From an uncultured Alphaproteobacteria bacterium (GTDB lineage Bacteria > Pseudomonadota > Alphaproteobacteria > Puniceispirillales > Puniceispirillaceae), in assembly GCA_913048595.1 (NCBI GenBank), contig CAJWVJ010000005.1, positions 1 through 36,453 of the forward strand: a stretch of DNA of 36,453 nucleotides, given 5' to 3'. Positions within the stretch are counted from its first letter, which is position 1, and each line of letters opens with the position of its first letter. Of the stretch, positions 25,765 to 34,833 are shown in pieces. Under the pieces are notes generated by a model. It made no database searches and had not been told where the DNA came from. It was given only the letters and a program-made list of their open reading frames with translations. Both the position numbers and the translations under genes were made by a program.

Positions 25765-27399
25765 ATGGAACGTGAAGCAATGGAATTCGATGTCGTGATC
25801 GTTGGCGGCGGCCCGTCAGGCCTGTCTGCGGCGATCCGGCTGAAGCAGCTTGCCGCCGAGTCCGGCCGCGAGATCGAGGTCTGCCTGATCGAGAAGGGCA
25901 GCGAGGTCGGGGCGCATATCCTGTCCGGCGCGGTGCTGGAGCCGCGCAGCCTGAACGAGCTGATTCCGGACTGGAAGGAACGTGGCGCGCCGCTTGACAC
26001 ACCGGTCACCGCCGACAAATTCATGTTCCTGACGGAAACCGGGTCCTTCCGCCTTCCAACACCGCCGCAGATGAACAATCACGGCAATTACATCATCTCG
26101 CTTGGCAATTTCAGCCGCTGGCTTGGCGAGCAGGCGGAGGCGCTTGGCGTCGAGATCTATCCGGGCTTTGCCGCCGCCGAGGTTCTGTACGACGATTCCG
26201 GTGCCGTCTGCGGGATCGCCACCGGCGATATGGGGATCGGAAAGGATGGTGAGCAGACCGATATGTATATGCGCGGCATGGAGCTTCGCGCCAAACAGAC
26301 CATCTTCGCCGAGGGATGCCGCGGGCATCTGACCAAGACCCTGTTCGACAGGTTCGATCTTCGCGAGGGCAAGGACCCGCAGACCTATGCCATCGGCATC
26401 AAGGAGTTGTGGGACATTGATCCGGAGAAATCCAAGCCCGGCACCGCCTGGCATTCGGTTGGCTGGCCGCTGTCGACAGACACCTATGGCGGCTCGTTCC
26501 TGTATCACCTGAACGGAAACCAGGTGGCGGTCGGCTATGTGGTCGGGCTTGATTACAGCAACCCGCACCTGTCGCCCTTCGAGGAATTCCAGCGCTTCAA
26601 GACCCACCCCGCCGTGCGCGGCGTCTTCGAGGGCGGTCGCCGCGTGGCCTATGGCGCGCGCGCGCTGAACGAAGGCGGCTTCCAGTCGATCCCGAAGCTG
26701 ACCTTTCCGGGCGGCTGCCTTGTCGGCTGTACCGCCGGATTCCTGAATGTGCCGAAGATCAAGGGCACCCACACCGCCATGAAGTCGGGCATGACCGCCG
26801 CGGAAGCCATCTTCGAGTCCCTTGAGGCGATGCAGCCAGGCCACGAGCCTGCAAGCTATGCCGAACGGCTTCAGGACAGCTGGCTCTGGAGCGAACTGTA
26901 CAAGGTCCGCAACATCCGTCCCGGATTTGCCAAAGGCCTGTGGCGCGGCATGATCAACGCCGCCATCGACACCTACCTGTTCATGGGCCGCGCGCCCTGG
27001 ACGATGCGCCATCACGCCGACCACATCACGCTGAAGACGGCGTCGGAAGCGCCGAAGATCGACTATCCGAAGCCGGACGGGGTGATCAGCTTCGACCGAA
27101 ATTCGTCTGTCTATCTGTCGGGAACGAACCATGAGGAAAACCAGCCGGCGCATCTGACGCTAAAGGATTCCTCGGTGCCGATCGAGCATAATCTGGCTCT
27201 CTATGACGCGCCGGAGCAGCGCTATTGCCCGGCAGGCGTCTATGAAATCGTCCGCGAAGAGGATGGCAGCAACCCGCGCCTGCAGATCAACGCGCAGAAC
27301 TGTGTTCACTGCAAGACTTGCGATATCAAGGATCCGAGCCAAAATATCGTATGGGTAACGCCGGAAGGCGGCGGTGGGCCGAACTACCCCAATATGTAG
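25765..27399 (+). CDS. Electron transfer flavoprotein-ubiquinone oxidoreductase
   Basis: A 544-residue inner-membrane-associated flavoprotein that passes electrons from ETF (fatty-acid and amino-acid dehydrogenases) to ubiquinone. The FAD fold is [17 protein letters not shown], followed by [12 protein letters not shown] and [19 protein letters not shown]. The C-terminal [4Fe-4S] ligands are in RYCPAGVYE and [17 protein letters not shown], ending in the conserved [10 protein letters not shown]. The ORF track extends 175 codons upstream across the divergent glycosylase gene; MEREAMEFD at 25765 fits the family, with Met at 25753 as alternative. No etfAB genes in the window. Confidence 0.96.
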   Translation: MEREAMEFDVVIVGGGPSGLSAAIRLKQLAAESGREIEVCLIEKGSEVGAHILSGAVLEPRSLNELIPDWKERGAPLDTPVTADKFMFLTETGSFRLPTPPQMNNHGNYIISLGNFSRWLGEQAEALGVEIYPGFAAAEVLYDDSGAVCGIATGDMGIGKDGEQTDMYMRGMELRAKQTIFAEGCRGHLTKTLFDRFDLREGKDPQTYAIGIKELWDIDPEKSKPGTAWHSVGWPLSTDTYGGSFLYHLNGNQVAVGYVVGLDYSNPHLSPFEEFQRFKTHPAVRGVFEGGRRVAYGARALNEGGFQSIPKLTFPGGCLVGCTAGFLNVPKIKGTHTAMKSGMTAAEAIFESLEAMQPGHEPASYAERLQDSWLWSELYKVRNIRPGFAKGLWRGMINAAIDTYLFMGRAPWTMRHHADHITLKTASEAPKIDYPKPDGVISFDRNSSVYLSGTNHEENQPAHLTLKDSSVPIEHNLALYDAPEQRYCPAGVYEIVREEDGSNPRLQINAQNCVHCKTCDIKDPSQNIVWVTPEGGGGPNYPNM

Positions 27400-27434
27400 G
27401 GTTCGCCACATCGGCTTAAGCGCAGGGAGGGGTC

Positions 27435-29246
27435 ATGTTTGCCCCGCTTCATGGACAGCGACGTCACTGGCCGGCCATTCTGATGGTCGGTGGCGGCATC
27501 GGCCTGTTCGCACTTGGCGGCTGTGGCGGTAGCGGCGGCCCCCTCGTCACCGTGTCCGGACAGCTGCTCGTCTCCGGGTCCGGCGTGACACTGCAGACAA
27601 CCGATGGCGGCGCGGCCGGCACAGCTGCCGGGTCCGGCAAGGCGATTGGCGCCGACCACGACACCAGCACAACGGCAGGACATTATCTGGCCGCCAGGCA
27701 GGCGCTGTATTTCAATGATGTCGGGCAATCTGCCGATTTTTTCCTGCGCACGCTGGAAAGCGATGCCAGCAATGTCGCGCTGCTGCGACAGGCCTTCCTG
27801 ACACAATATTATTACGGTGATGTCGAGCGGGCTGCCGCGCTTGGCAGACAACTTGAAGGCCTCGATATCATCGTGCCCCTTGGTGGCGAGCCGGCCACCG
27901 CGCTGGCGCTTCGCAATGGTGACTGGGCGGCCAGTGTCGTGCTGGCGGATCGTATCGCCGAGGACAGCACGGCACTTGTCATGGCGGGCCTGATCCGCGG
28001 CTGGAGCCTTGTGGCCGACGGCCAGGGCGATGCCGGCATCTCCGCGCTTCTCGAGGCCGGACGGATGGCCATTGACGCCGACACCGGCATGCCGCCCTTT
28101 TTCCGCCTTCACGCCGCGCTGATGGCCGAACGGCTCGGCCTGCTGGACGAGGCGGCACAGCGCGTCACCGGGCTGGAGACGGAAAGGCTGTCATCGCATG
28201 TGGCCATTGACCTTGCCGGGCTCCATGCGCGGCTTGGCAACTGGCAGATTGTCGATCAGCTGATCGACACGCAGCTGTCGCGCCAGTTCAACAAATCCGA
28301 GGTGCGCGCCGCACTGCAGGCCGCCTCAAACCGGCAGCCGGGAGTTCAGGACCATGTGTCCGGCGCGGTAGTGGCAATGGCGCTGTCGGAAGGCGCCGAT
28401 AGCGGCCAGTCGCTGTCGGCGCGGCTTCGCTTTGCATTGTTCATCAGCCCGGACCATGATTTCGCCCGCCTTATGCTGGCCCAGCAGCTTGCCGAATTCG
28501 GGCAGGTGGAGGCAGCGCTTCTTCATATCCGGAGGATTCCCGATGGTGGGCTCTATGGGCAGCTTGCCAGGCTTGCCGAAAGCGCGGTGATCGAGGATGC
28601 GGGCCGCGGCGAGGACGCCATCACCCTGATGAAGGCGGTGGCGGAGAGCGATCCTGACAATGATTATCTGTTCCACCGGCTTGGCGACAGCTATCGCCGG
28701 AACAGCCAGTTCGGACCGAGCCGCGACGCCTACATGACAGCCATGTCGCTTGGCCGCGATACCGGCGGCCTGCATCGAAGCCTTGGCGTGGCACTGGAAC
28801 GGCTTGGCGAGTCCGAGGCGGCGGAAACCCACCTTCTGCGGGCCATCGAAATCGATCCGGGCGACGCCTATGCGCTGAATTACCTTGGCTATTGGTGGGC
28901 CGATGAAGGCCGCAATCTGGACCAGGCCATCGCCATGATCGAACGCGCTGTCAGCCACCGGCCGTCGAGCGGGTTCTTCGTCGACTCGCTTGGCTGGGTT
29001 CATTACAAGCTTGGCGACCCGCAGCGCGCTGTTGGCTATCTGGAGCGCGCCACCGAGCTCGAACCATCCGATCCCGAGATTACCGGCCATCTTGGTGACG
29101 TTTACTGGGCGCTTGGCCGCGAGGAAGAAGCCAGATTCAAATGGCGGCTTGCCAGATCGCTGAGTGATGATGCCGAGGAACAGGCCATGTTCGAACGCCG
29201 GCTGGAGTCTGGCCTTCCGGCCGACGAACAGCCGGGCGCCAACTAG
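27435..29246 (+). CDS. TPR-repeat lipoprotein
   Basis: A 603-residue exported protein with a signal peptide and lipobox LFALGGC (Cys30), followed by a glycine/serine-rich linker and then helical TPR repeats to the end. The clearest are near the C-terminus, for example AETHLLRAIEIDPGDAYALNY and AVGYLERATELEPSDPEITGHLGDVYWALGR. It is probably anchored to the outer membrane as a scaffold; a specific function is not known. GGGAGGGG gives a very strong ribosome site. It sits 35 bp after ETF-QO and 3 bp before ispE, a neighbourhood seen in other alphaproteobacteria. Confidence 0.85.
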   Translation: MFAPLHGQRRHWPAILMVGGGIGLFALGGCGGSGGPLVTVSGQLLVSGSGVTLQTTDGGAAGTAAGSGKAIGADHDTSTTAGHYLAARQALYFNDVGQSADFFLRTLESDASNVALLRQAFLTQYYYGDVERAAALGRQLEGLDIIVPLGGEPATALALRNGDWAASVVLADRIAEDSTALVMAGLIRGWSLVADGQGDAGISALLEAGRMAIDADTGMPPFFRLHAALMAERLGLLDEAAQRVTGLETERLSSHVAIDLAGLHARLGNWQIVDQLIDTQLSRQFNKSEVRAALQAASNRQPGVQDHVSGAVVAMALSEGADSGQSLSARLRFALFISPDHDFARLMLAQQLAEFGQVEAALLHIRRIPDGGLYGQLARLAESAVIEDAGRGEDAITLMKAVAESDPDNDYLFHRLGDSYRRNSQFGPSRDAYMTAMSLGRDTGGLHRSLGVALERLGESEAAETHLLRAIEIDPGDAYALNYLGYWWADEGRNLDQAIAMIERAVSHRPSSGFFVDSLGWVHYKLGDPQRAVGYLERATELEPSDPEITGHLGDVYWALGREEEARFKWRLARSLSDDAEEQAMFERRLESGLPADEQPGAN

Positions 29247-29249
29247 GCG

Positions 29250-30092
29250 ATGACACATGGCGACACCATCCGGCTGACAGCGCCAGCGAAAGTCAATCTC
29301 AGCCTGAATATCACCGGACGCCGCGATGATGGCTACCACCTTCTTGATTCCATCGTCGTGTTCACCGCCTTTGGCGACCAGATTGACCTGTCGCCAGCTT
29401 CCGGGGATTCGGTCAGGGTCAGCGGCCCGTTCGCCGCAAGCCTGACGGCGGCGGGTGACAACATCTGCCTTCGCGCCCTTTCGGCCTTCCGCGAGGCCGG
29501 CGGCGAGGCCGGTCCGCTCGCCATCCATATCGACAAGCAGATCCCGGTTGGCGCCGGCCTCGGGGGCGGGTCAAGCAATGCCGCCGCCATGCTGCGCCAT
29601 CTGAATGGCGCGTCGGCACATCCACTATCCGAAGAACAGCTTGCCGCGGTGGCGCTGTCACTTGGCGCCGATGTGCCGGTCTGTCTTGCCAGCACCGCCC
29701 AGCGCATGCAGGGCATCGGCGAGATACTGACACCGCTGGAACCGCCACCGCGCGGCCATCTGGTGCTGGCGCGACCAGACGCCATGCTGGCGACGGGCGA
29801 GGTGTTCCGCCTCTGGCAGCAGGCCGTACCCGCGGGCGCGGCATCCGACAGCGGGTCGCGGCCCGACCGGATCATCGCTGCCGGAAACGACCTCGAGGCC
29901 GCCGCCACCACGCTGGTGCCTGCGATCGGCACGGTTCTGGTGTCTCTTCGGGACTGTGAAGGCATAATCGCCGCGCAGATGTCGGGAAGCGGCACAGCCT
30001 GTTTCGGATTGTTCGAAGATGCCGGTGTTGCGGCGACGGCGGCACAGAGGCTTGCGGACAGCGGGTTATGGGCTGTGGCGACAGGCTTCTAG
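29250..30092 (+). CDS. ispE: 4-diphosphocytidyl-2-C-methyl-D-erythritol kinase
   Basis: A 280-residue GHMP kinase of the MEP isoprenoid pathway. It has APAKVNLSLNI with K14, the ATP loop PVGAGLGGGSSNAAAML at 99-115, LGADVPVCL with D141, and the C-terminal MSGSGTACFGLF. These place it firmly in IspE, which phosphorylates the 2-OH of CDP-methylerythritol. It starts three bases after the stop of the TPR gene, so the two are almost certainly cotranscribed. Its product serves quinone and undecaprenyl-phosphate synthesis. Confidence 0.95.
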   Translation: MTHGDTIRLTAPAKVNLSLNITGRRDDGYHLLDSIVVFTAFGDQIDLSPASGDSVRVSGPFAASLTAAGDNICLRALSAFREAGGEAGPLAIHIDKQIPVGAGLGGGSSNAAAMLRHLNGASAHPLSEEQLAAVALSLGADVPVCLASTAQRMQGIGEILTPLEPPPRGHLVLARPDAMLATGEVFRLWQQAVPAGAASDSGSRPDRIIAAGNDLEAAATTLVPAIGTVLVSLRDCEGIIAAQMSGSGTACFGLFEDAGVAATAAQRLADSGLWAVATGF

Positions 30093-30211
30093 AGGCGTCG
30101 GAACACTAGTCAGCAGGTCGGGGACGCCCATGCGGGAACAAATTGAAGCTGGCGGGGCGAACGGACTTGATCACCCCATCTTTGGCCGCTACATTGCGCC
30201 AACTTTGTGAC

Positions 30212-30286
30212 TGGGGCGTAGCCAAGTGGTAAGGCATCGGTTTTTGGTACCGTGTATCGTAGGTTCGAATCCTACCGCCCCAGCCA
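30212..30286 (+). tRNA. tRNA-Gln (UUG)
   Basis: Hand folding gives acceptor TGGGGCG/CGCCCCA, D-arm GCC/GGC, anticodon loop TTTTGGT with anticodon TTG, T-arm GTAGG-TTCGAAT-CCTAC, discriminator G and encoded CCA. The first base pair of the anticodon stem is a T-T mismatch; the other four pair normally. No duplicated 3' end was seen, so it is not visibly occupied by an element. Confidence 0.95.
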
Positions 30287-30337
30287 GTCATTCCCGCAGA
30301 TGATGATCATGCCGCCAGCGGCACGGCACCACCCGTA

Positions 30338-31069
30338 TCAGGGAACGGATGACAGCGAATAACCAAGCGCATTCGTCAGGATCAAATTCTTGTTGGTCAG
30401 CCGTTTCACCTTCTGGCGAAGCCGGTAGATATGCGTCTCGACCGTATGGGTGCTCAGCCCGTTCTGGAATCCCCAGACCTCGGCAAGCAGCTCTTCCTTC
30501 GGAACGCAGTTCGGATGCGCCCGATAGAGATATTTCAGGATGGTGGCTTCCTTCTCGGTCAGGATGACCTTGCGGGTCTCGTCGGCCGACCGCAGCAATT
30601 TGTTCGCCGGAATAAAGCTCAGCCCGCCGATGGAGAACCGCGCGGTGTCCGACGCTTTGTGCTGCCAGAGCTGGGATTTTACCCGCGCCAGCAATTCACC
30701 CATGCGCATCGGCTTGGTGACATAGTCGTTGGCACCCGCCTCGAGGCTGGCGATGATGTCCTGTTCGGCATCCTGGCCGGTCAGCATGATGATCGGGCGC
30801 GTGAATCCACGGTCGCGAAGCTTGCGACAGATCTCGATGCCGTTGCCATCGGGAAGGCGGATATCAAGGATCACCAGGTCGGGATTCTTGTCATCCACCT
30901 CGCGGAAGGCTTCGAACAGGTTTTCGGCCTCGGATACATCCTCGAACCCCTCGGCCGCGAACTGTTCCTTCAGCGTGGCGCGAAGAAACGGGTCGTCGTC
31001 GATCACGAGAAGCCGGCCGCGCGGTTCCGCGTCCCATATGGCGGGGTTGTCCAGTCCTTGCATTTTCAT
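30338..31069 (-). CDS. OmpR/PhoB-family two-component response regulator (orphan)
   Basis: A 243-residue regulator. The receiver domain has LLVIDDDPFLR with D24/D25, the phosphoacceptor in VILDIRLPDGNG (D69), T97 in IIMLTGQD and K119 in YVTKPMRMGEL. The C-terminal winged helix has GGLSFIPANKLLR, LTEKEATILKYLY and THTVETHIYRLRQKVKRL. The ORF track runs 149 codons further upstream over the start of the divergent ribA; the ATG at 31069 has GGAG six bases ahead and matches a receiver start. No histidine kinase is adjacent. It is not possible to say which known regulator it equals. Confidence 0.9.
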   Translation of the reverse strand: MKMQGLDNPAIWDAEPRGRLLVIDDDPFLRATLKEQFAAEGFEDVSEAENLFEAFREVDDKNPDLVILDIRLPDGNGIEICRKLRDRGFTRPIIMLTGQDAEQDIIASLEAGANDYVTKPMRMGELLARVKSQLWQHKASDTARFSIGGLSFIPANKLLRSADETRKVILTEKEATILKYLYRAHPNCVPKEELLAEVWGFQNGLSTHTVETHIYRLRQKVKRLTNKNLILTNALGYSLSSVP

Positions 31070-31179
31070 CTGCGACTCCATACAAGGGGGCGTCATACGG
31101 TAATTGCCCTTAAGGTAACCTGAAACAATTTCTTGGACAAAGCCCGAAGCCCGATGCCAGGAATACAGCGACATCCACG

Positions 31180-32307
31180 ATGACCCCTTTGACCACAGAC
31201 CGCACCTATCTGAAGACAGACCGCGCCTGTCAGGAGTTGCGCCGCGGCGGTATCGTGGCATTGCGCCTTGGCAATGGCGCGGCCTGCCTTTTGCAGGCGG
31301 CGGAAATATCCGCCGATGATGACCGCGACAGGCTGCAGCGCCTTTCCGGATCCGGCGCACTGCTGGTGCTGACAAGCTCGCGTCTCGAGGCGCTTGGCCG
31401 GACATTGTCATCGGAATTCTGCGGGGCCAGTCTTCCGGCCCACAATCTTGACCAGACCGGCATCGGGCGTCTTGCCATCGATCCACCGTCGGCGAAATCG
31501 CTTGGCGATTCATCATCCCTCATTGGCGAGCGGCGCGGCTCACTTGCCGACTATGCGACAAGGCTTCTGCGCATTGCCAAGCTTCTGCCGGCTGTGTTGC
31601 TGGCGCGGTTTCCGTCACGGGATGCCGGAAAGCTGCGGCGGCTGTGTGAAGACAACAGCATCATGCTGATTGAGGGCCGTGACATTGACAGCTATATGGC
31701 GGCGGCGGCCCACAGTCTTCGCATCGCCGCCCGCGCCCGCGTGCCCTTGCGGGTCGCGCCCGACGCCGAGGTCGCGGTGTTCCGCGCCGAGCTTGGCGGG
31801 GACGAGCATTTCGCCGTGATTGTCGGCGATCTGGACAAGCTTGACGCGCCGCTTGTGAGGCTACATTCGCAATGTGTGACGGGTGATGTTCTGGGCAGCC
31901 TGAAATGCGATTGCGGCGAGCAGTTGCAAGGGGCGCTTGAAATGATGGCCGAGGCCGGTGGCGGCGTTCTGGTCTATCTGGCGCAGGAAGGCCGCGACAT
32001 CGGGCTGTTGAACAAGATGCGCGCCTATACGCTTCAGGATGGCGGGCTGGATACGATTGACGCCAACCACGCGCTTGGCTTCGAAATGGATGAGCGCTAT
32101 TTCCTGCCGGCCTGCCGTATTCTGGAAGAGCTTGGCGTTACCAGGGTCAGGCTGATTACCAACAACCCTGACAAGATCGCCCAGCTTGAGGCCGGCGGTC
32201 TGATGGTCGCCGAACGGGTGCCGATGGCACCGCCAAGCAACCCGCATAATCAGCATTATATAGAGACCAAGCGGGTCCGCGCCGGCCATATGACCAGCGA
32301 AAGCTAG
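31180..32307 (+). CDS. ribA: GTP cyclohydrolase II with N-terminal RibB-like relic domain
   Basis: A 375-residue protein. Residues about 190-375 are GTP cyclohydrolase II, the first step of riboflavin synthesis: zinc ligands in HSQCVTGDVLGSLKCDCGEQL (C232, C243, C245), QEGRDIGLLNKMRAY and TNNPDKIAQLEAGG. The first 185 residues have the size and place of the RibB (DHBP synthase) half of RibBA but lack its recognisable acidic and DR-type active-site motifs, so that half is probably inactive. A separate ribB would then be needed elsewhere. Divergent from the response regulator; its stop shares CTAG with the convergent YggS gene. Confidence 0.9.
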   Translation: MTPLTTDRTYLKTDRACQELRRGGIVALRLGNGAACLLQAAEISADDDRDRLQRLSGSGALLVLTSSRLEALGRTLSSEFCGASLPAHNLDQTGIGRLAIDPPSAKSLGDSSSLIGERRGSLADYATRLLRIAKLLPAVLLARFPSRDAGKLRRLCEDNSIMLIEGRDIDSYMAAAAHSLRIAARARVPLRVAPDAEVAVFRAELGGDEHFAVIVGDLDKLDAPLVRLHSQCVTGDVLGSLKCDCGEQLQGALEMMAEAGGGVLVYLAQEGRDIGLLNKMRAYTLQDGGLDTIDANHALGFEMDERYFLPACRILEELGVTRVRLITNNPDKIAQLEAGGLMVAERVPMAPPSNPHNQHYIETKRVRAGHMTSES

Positions 32308-32981
32308 GCGTCGCGCGCGCCGAAAATGGCAGAACCCACGCGCACCGACGTCGCGCCAAAGCCGACCGCTTCCTCGTAATCACCGCTCATCCCCATCGAC
32401 AGCCCGGCAAGTGCGTTGCGCCCGGCAATGGTCCTGAGAAGGGCGAAATGCATCGCCGGCTCCTCATCCGCCGGCGGAATACACATCAGCCCGGCGATAT
32501 CCAGCCCACAGTCTTCGCGGCAAAAGGTGATGAAATCATCTGCCTCCCCCGGCATGACGCCTGATTTCTGGGGCTCCTCGCCGGTATTGACCTGCACATA
32601 ACATGGCAGATGGCGGTCCTGACGGATCATTTCCTGCGCCAGGATGCGCGCCAGCCTGGGCCTGTCGACCACCTCGATCACATCGAACAGCGCCACCGCG
32701 TCGGCCGCCTTGTTGGTCTGCAGTGGGCCGATGAGGTGAAGCCTGAGATCATAATGTGACGCGCGGCGTTCGGTCCAGCGTGCCTGCGCTTCCTGCACGC
32801 GGTTTTCCCCGAACAAGCGGTGGCCCGCGGCGAGGGCAGCCTCGATCCGGTCATCCGGCTGGCGCTTGCTGACAGCGACCAGGGCCGGCATCTGCCAGCC
32901 GTCCGAGGGACGCGCCGCGGCGATGCGACTGGCCACGGTCCGGATGTTGTCGGCGATTGTTGCTGAAAGCTCTGTATCCAT
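32304..32981 (-). CDS. YggS/PROSC-family pyridoxal-phosphate homeostasis protein
   Basis: A 225-residue alanine-racemase-fold protein. The PLP lysine is K39 in PALVAVSKRQPDD; GHRLFGENRVQEA, LHLIGPLQTNKA, YVQVNTGEEPQKSGV and GLSMGMSGDYEEAVGFGATSVRVGSAIFG follow in the family order. YggS-type proteins buffer PLP and affect amino-acid pools and have no known catalytic reaction. The ORF track is 54 codons longer at the N-terminus; the ATG at 32981 matches the family start though the ribosome site is weak. The upstream gap to the porin start (249 bp) is AT-rich and holds the porin promoter region. Confidence 0.92.
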   Translation of the reverse strand: MDTELSATIADNIRTVASRIAAARPSDGWQMPALVAVSKRQPDDRIEAALAAGHRLFGENRVQEAQARWTERRASHYDLRLHLIGPLQTNKAADAVALFDVIEVVDRPRLARILAQEMIRQDRHLPCYVQVNTGEEPQKSGVMPGEADDFITFCREDCGLDIAGLMCIPPADEEPAMHFALLRTIAGRNALAGLSMGMSGDYEEAVGFGATSVRVGSAIFGARDA

Positions 32982-33187
32982 TGTCTTTTCTGGGTTGTTT
33001 CCGGCGATGACACCGGTCCTGCCGAGGCTTTGTCCATGTGGCCAAGAGATAGCCACCGGACAGTTCCGGCGCAAGGCCGGCATTCCGCCCCGTTTCATCT
33101 GTTGCAAAATTACAACAGACATTGATAAAGATGCACTAATCACTTCTAAAGAAATTGTTAATGAAGAGAATCCTAATAAAGTAACCG

Positions 33188-33207
33188 CTCGGTCAATGGT
33201 GACCGAG
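33188..33207. promoter_or_regulatory. Perfect palindrome in the porin leader
   Basis: CTCGGTCA-atgg-TGACCGAG is a perfect 8-bp inverted repeat with a 4-nt spacer, ending 9 bp before the AGGGAG ribosome site and 23 bp before the porin ATG. It could be an operator or, more likely given its place in the leader, a stabilising or regulatory mRNA hairpin. Confidence 0.6.
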
Positions 33208-33230
33208 TTTCTCTATAGGGAGAATATAAC

Positions 33231-34214
33231 ATGCGTAAGGTTCTCTTCGCGACTACCGCCCTGGTTGCCCTCGGCGGTGTATCGGCTGCTACCGCTGACA
33301 TCTCGGTCAGCGCCGGCAACGAAATGCAGTACAAGTCCTGGTCGGACAGCACTGCTTCCACCACTGCAAACAACAACAGCGTCACAAACAAGACCAGTTA
33401 CAAGATCTCGGCTTCGACCGTGACTGACAACGGTCTGACCCTGTCATCCTACACCTCGCAGGACGGCACAACCAACGGTTCGTGGAACGACATGGGCTTC
33501 TCGATCGCCGGCGACTTCGGTACGCTTGGTTTCGCGGGCTCGGAAGCTGGTGACAAGTTCGCCACCGCCACCGACGTAACCCCGGACGAGAGCAACACCA
33601 CCAGTACTGGTAACGTTGCTACAACTCTTGGCAGCTTCTTGCCTGCGGACGAAAATGTTGCTGCTGCTGACGTGTCCTACCTGTCGCCTGACATCAACGG
33701 CTTCCAGTTCTCCCTTGGTATGGACCAGGGCGGTACTTCTGATGCCACTATCTATGGCGCACAGTACTCGATGACTTCGGGCGATGCCTCGATCACCGTC
33801 AAGTACGCTGCTTCCAGCGGCTCCAAAACATCCTCTGCCGCCACTGACGTGGAAGCCACTTCGCTTGGTCTGGTTGTGGGTTATGGCGACATGACCGTCA
33901 CCGTTGCTGACAACACCAAGAAGCGTGGCTCGGGAACTGGCTCGAACGGTTCGGTATACGACTACAGCGCACAGTCTGTTGGCGTGACCTATGCCGCATC
34001 TGACGTTCTGACCCTGTCGGCCTACACCGGCTCGACCGAAGACGGCAAAGATGCTGCTCACGAGATCACAGACACTGGTATCGGCCTTGCCTACACCATT
34101 ACGCCTGGCCTGTCCCTCAGCATCACCCATAACGATTGGGACGTGAAGGACGGCACAACGACTGCTAACGAAGACGGCAGCATCACAACAGTTGCTCTGG
34201 ACCTCTCTTTCTAA
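33231..34214 (+). CDS. Outer-membrane porin (alphaproteobacterial, Cys-free beta-barrel)
   Basis: A 327-residue exported protein with a signal peptide MRKVLFATTALVALGGVSA-ATA, a mature N-terminus DISVSAGNEMQY, alternating hydrophobic and polar strands (for example GLSLSITHNDW) and a C-terminal phenylalanine in VALDLSF, the outer-membrane sorting signal. It lacks cysteine, is rich in Ser, Thr, Gly and Asp and is acidic, as expected for a porin of a marine bacterium. It uses a restricted set of C-ending codons, and the leader has AGGGAG and a palindrome; with the terminator after the gene this suggests a highly expressed single-gene unit. Solute preference is unknown. Confidence 0.88.
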   Translation: MRKVLFATTALVALGGVSAATADISVSAGNEMQYKSWSDSTASTTANNNSVTNKTSYKISASTVTDNGLTLSSYTSQDGTTNGSWNDMGFSIAGDFGTLGFAGSEAGDKFATATDVTPDESNTTSTGNVATTLGSFLPADENVAAADVSYLSPDINGFQFSLGMDQGGTSDATIYGAQYSMTSGDASITVKYAASSGSKTSSAATDVEATSLGLVVGYGDMTVTVADNTKKRGSGTGSNGSVYDYSAQSVGVTYAASDVLTLSAYTGSTEDGKDAAHEITDTGIGLAYTITPGLSLSITHNDWDVKDGTTTANEDGSITTVALDLSF

Positions 34215-34237
34215 TTCAGGTTAGTTAGAGTAATGTT

Positions 34238-34265
34238 GGAGGGCCGGGAGACCGGCCCTCCTTTT
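34238..34265 (+). terminator. Rho-independent terminator of the porin gene
   Basis: GGAGGGCCGG and CCGGCCCTCC form a perfect 10-bp stem around a GAGA tetraloop, followed by TTTT. It lies 23 bp after the porin stop and 16 bp before the next start codon. Confidence 0.9.
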
Positions 34266-34280
34266 CATTGGGGCACAAAC

Positions 34281-34784
34281 ATGCGACTCACAGCTCTTGT
34301 CCTGGCCGGCCTTCTCCTTGCCGGCTGTTCCAACTGGCAACCCGCGGCACCGCAGGAAGACGAAGAACCGGTATCCTTCCTCACCGGCAAGCCGGGCGGG
34401 ATCAAGCTCAGCGACCTTGGCGATCTGAACAAGAGCGACAGCGGCGCCCTGCCGGTCAACGCCATCCTGTGGCGCGCGTCTCTCGAGATTACGGGGCTGT
34501 TGCCGATCGCCGATGTCGATACATTTGGCGGCACCATCATCACCGACTGGTATTCGCTTCCCGACAAGCCTGACGAGCGGATCAAGCTGACCGTATTCGT
34601 CGTTGATCGTGAACTGCGCTCGGACGCCATCCGCGTGACCGTCCATGTGCAGACACGCGACGGCACCGACGGCAGTTGGGGCAGCAGCTTCCGGGACGAA
34701 GCTTTCGCCCGCCGGCTTGAGGATCTGATCCTGAACCGCGCCCGCGAAATCCGCGCCGAATCGCTGACCGACATCGCTGAATAG
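34281..34784 (+). CDS. DUF3576 lipoprotein
   Basis: A 167-residue lipoprotein: signal peptide MRLTALVLAGLLLAGC with the lipobox LAGC, then LWRASLEITGLLPIADVDTFGGTIITDWY and ERIKLTVFVVDRELRSDAIRVTVHVQ, the DUF3576 pattern. In many alphaproteobacteria this gene sits directly before leuS and the LptE/HolA genes, so a link to LPS transport or envelope assembly has been presumed; no function is shown. The ORF-track start at 34233 lies inside the porin terminator and is rejected in favour of ATG 34281. Confidence 0.88.
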   Translation: MRLTALVLAGLLLAGCSNWQPAAPQEDEEPVSFLTGKPGGIKLSDLGDLNKSDSGALPVNAILWRASLEITGLLPIADVDTFGGTIITDWYSLPDKPDERIKLTVFVVDRELRSDAIRVTVHVQTRDGTDGSWGSSFRDEAFARRLEDLILNRAREIRAESLTDIAE

Positions 34785-34833
34785 TTTCTTTTGACACAGG
34801 CGCCGTCCGATCGCGTCGGCCAGGGTGACCGCC

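Noticed and set aside
25816-27153. Minus-strand 445-aa ORF
   Set aside because: It is the complement of ETF-QO, a certain gene, and has no domain signal.
28326-29528. Minus-strand 400-aa ORF
   Set aside because: It runs opposite the TPR lipoprotein and ispE, both well supported; long antisense ORFs are expected at this GC content.
30106-30291. Minus-strand 61-aa ORF beginning MTGWGGRIRTYDTRYQ
   Set aside because: Antisense of tRNA-Gln; the same kind of artefact, with no independent coding support.
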